From Paraburkholderia sabiae (GTDB lineage Bacteria; Pseudomonadota; Gammaproteobacteria; Burkholderiales; Burkholderiaceae): a stretch of DNA of 64,000 nt. Shown here one piece after another: positions 8,678 through 17,255 of the stretch. The notes under the pieces are model-generated. The model was not told where the DNA came from. It ran no database searches and saw nothing but the letters and a program-made list of their open reading frames with translations. The position numbers and the translations under genes were made by a program. Position 1 is the stretch's first letter. The number at the start of each line of letters is the position of its first letter. The stretch lies in NCBI RefSeq assembly GCF_030412785.1, contig NZ_CP125296.1, positions 2,108,001 to 2,172,000 of the forward strand. The letters are read 5' to 3'.

Positions 8678-9676
8678 ATGCGAATCGATCTTCCCTCACG
8701 CATCGGCTTCGGCACCGCGCCGCTCGGCAACATGTATCGCGACATCCCGCACGACGAAGCGATCGCCACGGTGCAGGCCGCCTGGGACAGCGGCATCCGC
8801 TACTTCGACGCCGCGCCGCTCTATGGCGCGGGCCTGGCCGAACTGCGGCTCGGCGAAGCATTGGAGGCTTTTCCGCGCGACCAATACCTGATCGGCACCA
8901 AAGTTGGACGCCTGATCCTCGACGAACACGAATCGACGGCACAGCGCGATCTCGGCGAAAAAGGCGGTCTCTTCGAGCACGGCCTGCCGAACCGGATCGT
9001 CTACGACTACACGGAATCGGGCACGCTGCGCTCGATCGAAGAGAGTCTCGAACGTCTGCGCACCGATCGTCTCGACTATGTGTGGATTCACGACCCTGCC
9101 GTCGATTTCCACGGCGAACAATGGCGCGACGTATTCGACATCGCGATGTCGGGCGCGGCGAAAGCGCTGACGCGTCTGCGCGACGAAGGCGTCATCAAGG
9201 CCTGGGGACTCGGCGTGAACCGCGTCGAACCGTGCGTGCTGGCGCTCGAACAGGCCGACCCGGATGGCTTTCTTCTGGCGGGTCGCTATACGTTGCTCGA
9301 TCACACTGCCGCGCTCGAGAAGCTGATGCCCGCGGCGGCGGAACGCGGACTCGGGATTATCGTCGGCGGTCCGTATAACTCGGGGCTGCTGGCGGGCGGC
9401 ACGCACTACGAGTATCAGAAGGCGCCGCAGACCATGATCGATCGCGTCGCACAGATCAAGGCAATCTGCGAACGCTTCGGCGTGGATATTCGCGCCGTCG
9501 CGTTGCAGTTCTCGCTCGCGCATCCCGCCGTGGCCGGCGTCATTCCGGGTGCGAGCCGTCCCGAACGCATCGCGGAGAACCGTGCGCTCGCCGCGCAACC
9601 GCTTCCCGCCGAACTGTGGCGCGAACTGAAGTCGGCGGGTGTCATCAGTCAGCACGCGCCGACGCCCGCCGTTTGA
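8678..9676 (+). CDS. Aldo/keto reductase (L-fucose/D-threo-aldose dehydrogenase-like)
   Basis: A 332-residue aldo/keto reductase, longer than and distinct from the DkgB-like one upstream. The tetrad is D44, Y49, K75 and H138 (in RYFDAAPLYG, LIGTKVG and YVWIHDP). The overall pattern, including IGFGTAPLGN at the start, matches the group containing D-threo-aldose 1-dehydrogenase and pyridoxal 4-dehydrogenase. It starts 12 bp after the old yellow enzyme gene and ends the run; the next gene is convergent. It could oxidise a sugar hemiacetal or reduce an aldehyde; the sequence does not decide. Confidence 0.9.
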   Translation: MRIDLPSRIGFGTAPLGNMYRDIPHDEAIATVQAAWDSGIRYFDAAPLYGAGLAELRLGEALEAFPRDQYLIGTKVGRLILDEHESTAQRDLGEKGGLFEHGLPNRIVYDYTESGTLRSIEESLERLRTDRLDYVWIHDPAVDFHGEQWRDVFDIAMSGAAKALTRLRDEGVIKAWGLGVNRVEPCVLALEQADPDGFLLAGRYTLLDHTAALEKLMPAAAERGLGIIVGGPYNSGLLAGGTHYEYQKAPQTMIDRVAQIKAICERFGVDIRAVALQFSLAHPAVAGVIPGASRPERIAENRALAAQPLPAELWRELKSAGVISQHAPTPAV

Positions 9677-9694
9677 ACGTAGGCAAGCAACGAG

Positions 9695-10369
9695 CTACCG
9701 TTGCCGGCCGCCGAAGTTCGGCATCGTTCCGTTGGCGCGAGCACGCCTCAATTCCGCGACCACCTCGGCGCGCGTCTTGGGGCGTCCGTTCGCGGCCGCC
9801 GTGTGTTTGCGCTGCGCCGCGCCGAGAGCCCGGTGCGATTTCCCATGCTCCGTTCCGTGCGAAGCGACCTGCCTGCTTCGTACGCTTCTATCCTGCTGGC
9901 TCGCTGTCGAACGCGTTTCCGTTTCGCGAGTTTCGATTGGAGCGGGAAGCCGGGCGTTGTCGCTGGTGGCGACCATGACGGGCGGCTTCGCGTGCGCCGC
10001 TCTCGCTTCGCGCACACGCAATTCCTGCTGGAGCGCCAGCGCTTGCGGCAGATCGCTGTGAACCGCGAGCACTTCGTCGAGCAGAACCTTGGCGGTCGTC
10101 AGATCGTTGCGTTGCAGATTGTCGGTGACGGCCTGGAGGACGAAGGCGATGTCGGCGTCGGAGGTGTCGTCGCGAGCCGCGACGGGCGGTGCATCGTTGA
10201 GGGGAGGTGGCGCATTCTGCGGATCGTCTGTCATCGAAACGTCTTCATGATGGAACGGCCAGAGGTCCGAGAGTGCGTTCGACTCGATATGCAGCACGAC
10301 TGCCGCGAGCGCGAGACCGCCCATCACGATGCAGCCCGCAAGCGCCCTTTTGTCGAAACGACCGTTCAT
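9695..10369 (-). CDS. Membrane-anchored hypothetical protein
   Basis: A 224-residue protein that I cannot name. It begins with a short cytoplasmic stretch and one hydrophobic segment (about residues 9-29), then a Pro/Asp-rich linker (45-75), a helical region with a TPR-like feel (about 75-125; DNLQRNDLTTAKVLLDEVLA), and a basic low-complexity tail. The last 25 residues (KTRAEVVAELRRARANGTMP) resemble the end of DUF4148 proteins common in Burkholderiaceae. GGAGG precedes the ATG. It is convergent with the AKR gene at 8678-9676. Probably envelope-associated; function unknown. Confidence 0.75.
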   Translation of the reverse strand: MNGRFDKRALAGCIVMGGLALAAVVLHIESNALSDLWPFHHEDVSMTDDPQNAPPPLNDAPPVAARDDTSDADIAFVLQAVTDNLQRNDLTTAKVLLDEVLAVHSDLPQALALQQELRVREARAAHAKPPVMVATSDNARLPAPIETRETETRSTASQQDRSVRSRQVASHGTEHGKSHRALGAAQRKHTAAANGRPKTRAEVVAELRRARANGTMPNFGGRQR

Positions 10370-10776
10370 CGTTTCCCTCCTTTACATGACGAAAAGGCGC
10401 ATACGTGCAATGCCGATCAGAAGAAGCACGTCCGAAGCGGGTGCGGCGCGAGAGAGCCGTCCCGGAGCAAAGTGACGAGCAAGAGCGATGCCAGACGGCT
10501 TGAACTATCGCGACATCGAGGTGGAACCGCTTCGATCCGCCGCTGTCGTTTTCTGCCGGTTTCCGGACGCATGAGCGACAACGCCACGCCCTGCCTGTCA
10601 GCAAACTCTAGCCAATGATCTTGCCTGACGTCGCGTGCCCGCGTGTTGTTCCGCTGCGCCTGTTTCGACGTCGAGGCGTTCCGAAGCCAACTGGCGCCCG
10701 ATGATTCGACCGGCATATGCCGCCCGGATACCTGCCGTATTTCGCGGGTTCGCCATGCCATGTCAGGAGTGTGTCA
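10370..10776. other. Intergenic region between divergent genes
   Basis: About 400 bp separate the anchored hypothetical gene (minus strand) from the MHS transporter (plus strand). I see no convincing gene, repeat or hairpin; small reading frames on both strands are arginine-rich shadows. It must contain the two divergent promoters, but no clear -35/-10 pair stood out. Confidence 0.5.
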
Positions 10777-12243
10777 ATGAGCCGTTCGCAAGCGCGCGTC
10801 GCAAAGCGCCATTCTTCGAGTTCGCGTCTTAAGCTCGAAGACATCACGATCGTTGATCACTCGCTTCTCAAACGTGCCGTCGGCGCGATGGCGCTCGGCA
10901 ACGCGATGGAATGGTTCGACTTCGGCGTGTACAGCTACATCGCCGTCACCCTCGGCAAAGTGTTCTTTCCTTCGAGCAGCCCTTCGGCGCAGCTGATTGC
11001 GACGTTCGGCACGTTCGCGGCCGCGTTCCTCGTGCGCCCGATCGGCGGCATGGTGTTCGGTCCGCTCGGCGACCGGATCGGCCGGCAGCGCGTGCTCGCG
11101 ATGACGATGATCATGATGGCTCTCGGTACGTTCGCGATCGGTCTGATTCCGAGCTACGGCTCGATCGGGATTCTCGCTCCGGCATTGCTGCTCGTTGCGC
11201 GTCTCGTGCAGGGCTTTTCGACGGGCGGTGAATACGGCGGTGCGGCCACGTTCATCGCTGAGTTCGCAACCGACCGCCGACGCGGTTTCGCAGGCAGCTT
11301 CCTCGAATTCGGCACGCTGGTCGGTTATATCCTCGGCGCCGGGACGGTTGCGGTTCTGACGGCGTCGCTGTCGCAGGAAGCTCTGCTGTCGTGGGGCTGG
11401 CGCGTGCCGTTCTTCATCGCGGGGCCGTTGGGTCTGGTCGGCCTGTACATCCGGATGAAGCTCGAAGAAACGCCCGCGTTCAAGAAAGAAGCCGAAGCGC
11501 GTGAAGCGGATGAGAAGTCGCGCCCGAAGCAGAGCTTCATGGAACTGCTCGCACAACAATGGAAGCCGCTGCTTCAGTGCGTCGGCCTCGTGCTGATCTT
11601 CAACGTCACCGACTACATGGCGCTGTCGTATCTGCCGAGCTATCTTTCCGCCACGCTCCACTTCAACGAATCGCACGGTCTGTTCCTCGTGCTGGCCGTG
11701 ATGGTCCTGATGATGCCGATGACACTGTACGCGGGCCATCTGTCGGATCGCATTGGCCGTAAGCCGGTGATGCTGCTCGGTTGCGTGGGTCTGTTCGCGC
11801 TGTCGATTCCCGCGCTGCTGCTGATCCGCACGGGTGCCGTGCTGCCCGTTTTCGGCGGTCTGCTGATTCTCGGCGCGCTGCTGTCGACGTTCACGGGCGT
11901 GATGCCGTCGTCGCTGCCTGCTCTCTTCCCGACGAAGATACGCTATAGCGCGCTGGCGATCGGCTTCAACGTGTCGGTATCGCTGTTCGGCGGCACGACG
12001 CCGCTCGTCGCCGCGTGGCTCGTCGATCGTACCGGCGATGCAATGATGCCCGCGTACTATCTGATGGCTGCGTCGATCGTCGGTATCGTGTCGGTGCTCG
12101 CGCTGCGGGAAACGGCTCGCAAGCCGCTGCCCGGTTCGGGTCCGTGTGTCGCGACGCGCGCGGAAGCGATGAGCCTGATCCGCGGCGCCGAACCCGTTAA
12201 TACGTCGAAGAAGCATCTGGCACTGGTACGGGAACGCGCCTAG
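10777..12243 (+). CDS. MFS transporter, metabolite/H+ symporter (ProP-like)
   Basis: A 488-residue twelve-helix transporter of the MHS family, which includes ProP, ShiA and KgtP. Signatures: GNAMEWFDFGVYSY at the first helix, the LVRPIGGMVFGPLGDRIGR loop between helices 2 and 3, and GEYGGAATFIAEF in the helix 4-5 region. The start at 10777 follows AGGAG by 8 nt. The long acidic-basic central loop (EETPAFKKEAEAREADEKSRP) is typical of ProP. Proline/betaine uptake with protons is the likely role, but other organic acids are possible within this family. It ends 8 bp from the convergent MocR gene. Confidence 0.92.
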   Translation: MSRSQARVAKRHSSSSRLKLEDITIVDHSLLKRAVGAMALGNAMEWFDFGVYSYIAVTLGKVFFPSSSPSAQLIATFGTFAAAFLVRPIGGMVFGPLGDRIGRQRVLAMTMIMMALGTFAIGLIPSYGSIGILAPALLLVARLVQGFSTGGEYGGAATFIAEFATDRRRGFAGSFLEFGTLVGYILGAGTVAVLTASLSQEALLSWGWRVPFFIAGPLGLVGLYIRMKLEETPAFKKEAEAREADEKSRPKQSFMELLAQQWKPLLQCVGLVLIFNVTDYMALSYLPSYLSATLHFNESHGLFLVLAVMVLMMPMTLYAGHLSDRIGRKPVMLLGCVGLFALSIPALLLIRTGAVLPVFGGLLILGALLSTFTGVMPSSLPALFPTKIRYSALAIGFNVSVSLFGGTTPLVAAWLVDRTGDAMMPAYYLMAASIVGIVSVLALRETARKPLPGSGPCVATRAEAMSLIRGAEPVNTSKKHLALVRERA

Positions 12244-12251
12244 TCTGCTGT

Positions 12252-13586
12252 TCAATAGGCGTAATCGCCGATCACCTGCCTGACCTTCTTCAACGATTCC
12301 CGCAGCACGTCGAGTTCGACGGAACCCAACGCGAGACGCACGGCATGCGGCACATGATGCGAGGTCGCATAAGGCTCGGCAGTCGAGACGGAGATGTGTT
12401 CGCGCATCAGCGCTGCTGCGACCTGATCGGCGCGCACGTCTTCCGACAGCGGCAGCCAGACGAAATACGATGCGGGATGACGCACGCATGGCAGGCCGTC
12501 GAGCACTTCGGCGGCCATCGTCTGACGGATCTTCGCGTCACGATGTTTCTCCGTTTCGAGCCGCTTCACGGTGCCGTCGTCGAGCCACGCGCAAGCGATC
12601 GCGGTCATCACGCCAGGCGTGTTCCAGGTCGTCGCGCGGATGGCCTGTTCGATCGCCTTCATCGATCGCTCCGGCGCAACCACAAAGCCGACGCGCAGGC
12701 CCGTCGCCACGTTCTTCGATAGCCCCGACACGTAGACGGTCGTCTCCGGCGCGAGCGCCGCCAGTGGCGCAGGCGGCTTGTCGACGAGAAACGCGTAGGC
12801 CGCGTCTTCGATGATCAGCAGCCCGTGCCGCCGCGCGATCGACACCAGCTGCTTGCGTCGGTGCGCGCTCATCACCCAGCCGAGCGGATTGTGCATCGTC
12901 GGCATCACGTACACGGCTTTTACGCGGCGGCTCGCACACAGGCGTTCGAGTGCATCGAGATCGGGGCCTTGCGCAGCGGCGGGAATCGGCGCGAGTTCGA
13001 GGCGGAAAGCCTCGGCCATGATCTTGAATCCCGGATACGTCAACGCATCGACGGCGACCACGTCGCCGGGACGCAGCAGCGCCATGACAGTCGCCGCCAG
13101 CCCGGCTTGCGCGCCATTCACGAGCGACACCTGTTCCCAACCGACGTCGAGCCCACGCCACGCCAGATGCCGCGCCACGGCCGCGCGCTCGTGCTGGCGT
13201 CCGCCGTGCGGCTGATAACGCAGCAGGCTTTCCAGATCGCCGGATGCCGCAAGCTGACGCAATGCAGCGCGCAGCAGATCGGCCTGGCCGGGCAGCGCCG
13301 GATAGTTGAAGTTGAGGTCGACCATGCCCGCCGCCAGCGCGAACTGATCGATGCCTTGCCTCGGCGGCAAGGAAATCTCGCGAACGAACGTGCCGCGTCC
13401 CGTCTCGCCGCTCACGAGCCCCATCGCCGCGAGTTCGGCATAGACACGCGTTGCCGTGACGAGCGCGAAGCCGTGCTTTGCAGCAAGCTCGCGATGCGTC
13501 GGCAGGCGCGTACCCGCAGGCAGGCGGCCAGAACGGATATCGGTGGCGTATTTGTCGACTAGCGCCTTGTACCGGAGTTGAGCCAT
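12252..13586 (-). CDS. MocR family regulator (GntR HTH fused to aminotransferase fold)
   Basis: A 444-residue MocR/GabR/PdxR-type protein. An N-terminal winged HTH (about 8-70) carries the GntR pattern LPAGTRLPTHRELAAKHG. A class I aminotransferase-like domain follows (about 90-440), with PLP lysine K291 in VSGLSKNVATGLRVG and D261 positioned to hold the pyridine nitrogen. Such proteins sense PLP or amino-compound aldimines and rarely catalyse transamination. It is divergent from the DJ-1/PfpI gene at 13686, and the gap holds an 8-bp inverted repeat, so that gene is the likely target. Confidence 0.92.
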   Translation of the reverse strand: MAQLRYKALVDKYATDIRSGRLPAGTRLPTHRELAAKHGFALVTATRVYAELAAMGLVSGETGRGTFVREISLPPRQGIDQFALAAGMVDLNFNYPALPGQADLLRAALRQLAASGDLESLLRYQPHGGRQHERAAVARHLAWRGLDVGWEQVSLVNGAQAGLAATVMALLRPGDVVAVDALTYPGFKIMAEAFRLELAPIPAAAQGPDLDALERLCASRRVKAVYVMPTMHNPLGWVMSAHRRKQLVSIARRHGLLIIEDAAYAFLVDKPPAPLAALAPETTVYVSGLSKNVATGLRVGFVVAPERSMKAIEQAIRATTWNTPGVMTAIACAWLDDGTVKRLETEKHRDAKIRQTMAAEVLDGLPCVRHPASYFVWLPLSEDVRADQVAAALMREHISVSTAEPYATSHHVPHAVRLALGSVELDVLRESLKKVRQVIGDYAY

Positions 13587-13594
13587 AAGCAGAG

Positions 13595-13641
13595 GCAGGC
13601 AGATGTATCCATGACAATTATTTGATTGTAATGCTGCCTGC
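13595..13641. promoter_or_regulatory. Inverted repeat between MocR and DJ-1 genes
   Basis: GCAGGCAG (13595-13602) and CTGCCTGC (13634-13641) are perfect 8-bp inverted arms separated by 31 AT-richer bases. They fill the only gap between the divergent MocR and DJ-1/PfpI genes. Widely spaced half-sites are usual for dimeric MocR regulators, so this is a reasonable operator candidate; no binding evidence is available. Confidence 0.4.
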
Positions 13642-13685
13642 GCCTAGCATGTGTTCACCCCACACACCTCATCGCGCGGACCATC

Positions 13686-14303
13686 ATGCATATCGCCATT
13701 CTGACGTTCGAAGGCTTCAACGAACTCGATTCGTTCATTGCGCTCGGCATTCTCAACCGCATCAAGAAGCCGGACTGGCGCGTGTCGATTGCGACGCCGC
13801 AAAAGCGCGTCACGTCGATGAACGGTGTGACGGTCGAAGGTCATATTTCCTTGCGTGAAGCGAACGCTGCCGATGCCGTGCTTGTGGGCAGCGGGAAATT
13901 GACGCGCGACGTCGTCGCCGATCCTGCGCTGATGTCGCAGATGCAGTTCGATCCAACGCGGCAACTATTGGGCGCGCAGTGTTCCGGCACGCTCGTGCTG
14001 GCGAAGCTGGGGCTGCTCGACGACGTGCCCGCCTGCACCGACCTCACGACGAAGCCGTGGGTCGAAGAAGCGGGCGTCGATGTTCTGAACCAGCCGTTCT
14101 TCGCAAGAGGCAATCTCGCGACGGCAGGCGGATGTCTCGCTTCACAGTATCTTGCGGCATGGGTGATTGCGCGATTCGAAGGTATCGATGCTGTGTCGGA
14201 TGCACTTCATTACGTTGCGCCTGTCGGTGAAAAAGAGGATTACGTTTCGCGCGCGCTGCGCAATATCACGCCTTTCCTGCACGAAACGAGTGCGCCCGTT
14301 TAA
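13686..14303 (+). CDS. DJ-1/PfpI family protein
   Basis: A 205-residue class I glutamine amidotransferase-like protein of the DJ-1/PfpI family. The nucleophile-elbow cysteine is C99 in LLGAQCSGTLVLAKLGLL, and E13 in the FNELD motif is placed to hydrogen-bond it as in other family members. No C-terminal HTH is present, so it is not a GlxA-type regulator. The family includes glyoxalases, isocyanide hydratases and chaperones; I cannot choose among them. The divergent MocR gene suggests control by an amino or carbonyl compound. Confidence 0.88.
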   Translation: MHIAILTFEGFNELDSFIALGILNRIKKPDWRVSIATPQKRVTSMNGVTVEGHISLREANAADAVLVGSGKLTRDVVADPALMSQMQFDPTRQLLGAQCSGTLVLAKLGLLDDVPACTDLTTKPWVEEAGVDVLNQPFFARGNLATAGGCLASQYLAAWVIARFEGIDAVSDALHYVAPVGEKEDYVSRALRNITPFLHETSAPV

Positions 14304-14531
14304 GCCGGTTTTCTAATGCACGAAGCGCGCCTTCATCATCGGAATAACGACACGTTTTCTACCTGAAACGACACGAAAAAAGCCTCGAAGAATATTTATC
14401 GAGTTCATCACCCGTTCTGCTCAAGGCAGCCCGATATCAGCCGACAACCAACGTAATCCTCAGCGCGCATCGCTTCGTTTTCAGCGCGCAGCGAGACGAT
14501 ATCGGGTTGCAGTTCGACATTGGCAGAGGTC

Positions 14532-16427
14532 ATGGTGAAGCTTACTGGTTCGATCGCATTCAAGTTCAGCGCGGCATCGGGTGCCGCGCTCGCAGTCACG
14601 GTTCTTCTTCTCACATCCGTCGGCGCACTCAACGTGCGTCACCAGGCCGTCGACGAATTCGAGCAGTCCAGTCGCGCGCGCATCGTTCAGGCCGACGAAT
14701 CGCTCGATGTGAACTTCAAGGAGGTCGAACAAAACCTCACGTATCTCACGCAAACGGCGCAGCTCAAAGCAGCCGATCAGAGCATTACCGACTATCTGAA
14801 TCACGGCGGTCAGATGACGCCGGACAAGAACGGCGAAATCGAAAAGACGATCTTCGCGCTGCTCAAGGATTTCGGCGACACGCATCCGAACATGCGTTAT
14901 CTCGACATCGGCACGCGCTGGGGCGGTTACGTGCAATGGCCGATCGAGAGCCTCAACGGCGAGCACTACGATCCGCGCGTGCGGCCGTGGTATCAGCTGG
15001 CGATGACGGCACCCGATCGCGTCGTGCGGCCCGCGCCGTATCTCAGCGCAGCGGGTTCGGGCGGCGCGATTATTTCGTTCGCGCGCGTCGTGAAAGACAG
15101 CAAGGGCGAGATTCTCGGCGCACTCGAAGGCGACATCTCGCTCGACGACTTCGCGCGGCTCACAAGCGGCATCCAGTTCGGCAAAACGGGTTATCTGCTC
15201 GTCACGGATAGCAGCGGCAAAGTGCTCATCGACCCGCGCGAGAAGAAACACGAGTTCAAGGAACTGAAGAGTCTGGGCGGCGGCTACGAACAATTGTCCG
15301 ATGCGTCAGATGGACTCGTGCGCATCCGGATGGACGGCGTCGAATATCAGTCGTTCATTTATACGTCGCCGAAGAACGGCTGGAAGTACTATGCGCTCGT
15401 GCCCGAATCGGAAATGATGGCGGCTGCCAACCGGCTCACCTGGACGCTGATCGCGATGGGCTTGCTGGTGCTCGTCGTCGCCGTGCTGATCATGGTTGCG
15501 CTGGGTCGCCGGATGACCGATCCCATCCGCAATCTCGCCAGCTCGATGCATGAAATCGCGGCCGGCGACGGCGACATGACGCGCCGTCTGCCGCAGCTGG
15601 GCAACGACGAAGTCGGTCATCTCGCGAAGCAGTTCAACGCCTTCGTCGAAAAGCTGCATGGCGTGTTGCTGAAAGTCATGACGAACAGCCGTCATCTCGA
15701 ACTGGCGGCGAGCGAGGTGTCGGCGGGCAATCTCGATCTGTCGTCGCGCACCGAACAACAGGCGGCCTCGATCCAGCAAACGGCGGCCAGCATGGAAGAA
15801 CTGGCGGGCACGGTGCGCGGCACCGCCGATCAGGCGAAGAACGCCAACGCCGTCGCGTCAGGCGCCGTGGATGTGGCGCGGCGCGGCAACGAGGCCGTCT
15901 CGGCTGCGGCGAAAACGATGAATGCCGCCGTCGAGCAGTCGGGCCGGATCGTCGGCATTGTGGCCATGATCGAAGGCATCGCGTTTCAGACCAACATTCT
16001 CGCGTTGAACGCCGCCGTCGAATCCGCGCGAGCGGGCGAAAGCGGCCGCGGCTTCGCCGTTGTCGCCGCCGAAGTCCGCAACCTCGCGCAGCGCTCGACG
16101 GGCGCGGCCAAAGAGATCAAGGCCTTGCTGGAAGCGTCCGTCGGCAATGTCCAGGCAGGCGCCGAACAGGTCAATCTCGCTGGCAAGACAATCGCCGAAC
16201 TGACCGACGCGATCTCCAACGTCGCTACCATTACCAGCGAAATCGCCGATTCCGCCCGCGAGCAAAGCCGTGCAATCGGCGAGGTCAATCAGGCTGTGTC
16301 GTTGATGGATCAGTCGACCCAGCAGAATGCCGCGCTCGTGGAGGAAATTGCCGCCGCCTCCGAATCGCTCAGCACGCAGGGCAAGGATCTGAACGCGACG
16401 GTCGGCTTCTTCAAGCTGGGCGCGTGA
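14532..16427 (+). CDS. Methyl-accepting chemotaxis protein with dCache sensor
   Basis: A 631-residue transmembrane chemoreceptor. TM1 is at about 10-33, a periplasmic double-Cache domain spans 38-295, TM2 is 303-325, HAMP follows (about 326-378), and the cytoplasmic signalling domain runs to the end. The hairpin tip, [20 protein letters not shown] at about 485-504, is the conserved kinase-control site that binds CheA/CheW. The Cache domain contains R151-P-W153-Y154, Y170 and D201, most of the known amino-acid-binding dCache set, but S172 stands where an Asp is usual. The start is taken as ATG 14532, although the GTG three bases later fits the AGAGG site better. It is a single gene without che neighbours. 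Confidence 0.95.
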   Translation: MVKLTGSIAFKFSAASGAALAVTVLLLTSVGALNVRHQAVDEFEQSSRARIVQADESLDVNFKEVEQNLTYLTQTAQLKAADQSITDYLNHGGQMTPDKNGEIEKTIFALLKDFGDTHPNMRYLDIGTRWGGYVQWPIESLNGEHYDPRVRPWYQLAMTAPDRVVRPAPYLSAAGSGGAIISFARVVKDSKGEILGALEGDISLDDFARLTSGIQFGKTGYLLVTDSSGKVLIDPREKKHEFKELKSLGGGYEQLSDASDGLVRIRMDGVEYQSFIYTSPKNGWKYYALVPESEMMAAANRLTWTLIAMGLLVLVVAVLIMVALGRRMTDPIRNLASSMHEIAAGDGDMTRRLPQLGNDEVGHLAKQFNAFVEKLHGVLLKVMTNSRHLELAASEVSAGNLDLSSRTEQQAASIQQTAASMEELAGTVRGTADQAKNANAVASGAVDVARRGNEAVSAAAKTMNAAVEQSGRIVGIVAMIEGIAFQTNILALNAAVESARAGESGRGFAVVAAEVRNLAQRSTGAAKEIKALLEASVGNVQAGAEQVNLAGKTIAELTDAISNVATITSEIADSAREQSRAIGEVNQAVSLMDQSTQQNAALVEEIAAASESLSTQGKDLNATVGFFKLGA

Positions 16428-16573
16428 GCCACGGTAGTCACCGTTCGCCACCGTTCGCGTTTCGAGAAGTATGAATTGACCTGGCGAGGGATTCTGTCGC
16501 GAGCGGCACGTCCCTAGACTTCGTTCTCAAGTGATCTGGATTCCCCAGTCACCTCCGACCGAAGGAAAACGCC

Positions 16574-17185
16574 ATGAAGCTCTACTATCATCCGCTCTCC
16601 GGCCACTCGCATCGCGCCCGCCTGTTCCTGTCGCTGCTCGGCACCGAGCATGAACTGATCGAAGTCGATCTCGCCGCTGCCGAGCATAAATCTGCCGAAT
16701 TCCTGAAGTTGAACCGCTTCGGCCAGGTGCCCGTGCTGGTCGACGGCGACGTCCATATCGCCGATTCGAACGCGATTCTGGTGTACCTCGCCCGCAAGTC
16801 CGGCAAGAGCGACTGGCTGCCGCAAACGCCGGCACTCGAAGCTGCCGTACAGCGCTGGCTGTCCGTCGCGGCGGGCGAGATCGCATTCGGCCCGGCCGCC
16901 GCGCGACTGATCACCGTGTTCGGCGCAAAATACAACGCCGAAGAACTGATTGCGCGCGCGCATCGCGTCCTCAAGCTGATCGACGAAGAGCTGGCCGGTC
17001 GCGAATTCATCGCGCAGCCGCATCCGACGATCGCCGACGTCGCGCTCTACAGCTACATCGCGCGTGCGCCGGAAGGCAACGTCGATCTGTCCTTCTACCC
17101 GAACGTCAATGCGTGGCTGCGCCGTATCGAAGCGCTGCCCGGTTTCGTCGAGTTCGCGAAGACGCCTGTCGGCCTCGCCGCCTGA
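16574..17185 (+). CDS. Glutathione S-transferase
   Basis: A 203-residue GST. The N-terminal thioredoxin-like domain (1-78) begins [20 protein letters not shown], where Ser9 is the candidate glutathione-activating residue, and contains the cis-Pro region GQVPVLVDG and the [10 protein letters not shown] glutathione-binding motif. The all-helical C-terminal domain (85-200) has [20 protein letters not shown], the usual GST N-capping box. AAGGA precedes the ATG. About 70 bp separate it from the PNPOx-reductase-ferredoxin fusion gene on the same strand, so they may share a transcript and a role in handling xenobiotics or oxidised compounds. Confidence 0.95.
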   Translation: MKLYYHPLSGHSHRARLFLSLLGTEHELIEVDLAAAEHKSAEFLKLNRFGQVPVLVDGDVHIADSNAILVYLARKSGKSDWLPQTPALEAAVQRWLSVAAGEIAFGPAAARLITVFGAKYNAEELIARAHRVLKLIDEELAGREFIAQPHPTIADVALYSYIARAPEGNVDLSFYPNVNAWLRRIEALPGFVEFAKTPVGLAA

Positions 17186-17255
17186 GCGGGTCGGAGTCAG
17201 TCACCGGGAGGCCGACAGCGCGGCTTCCCTGTCCCCTAAGCGTGGGAGACGGATC

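Noticed and set aside
10417..10761. A 114-codon minus-strand frame in the gap before the MHS gene
   Set aside because: Basic, low-complexity translation without a start site signal.
10774..12489. A 571-codon minus-strand frame opposite the MHS transporter
   Set aside because: Composition is that of an antisense transmembrane gene; no ribosome-binding site and no motif.
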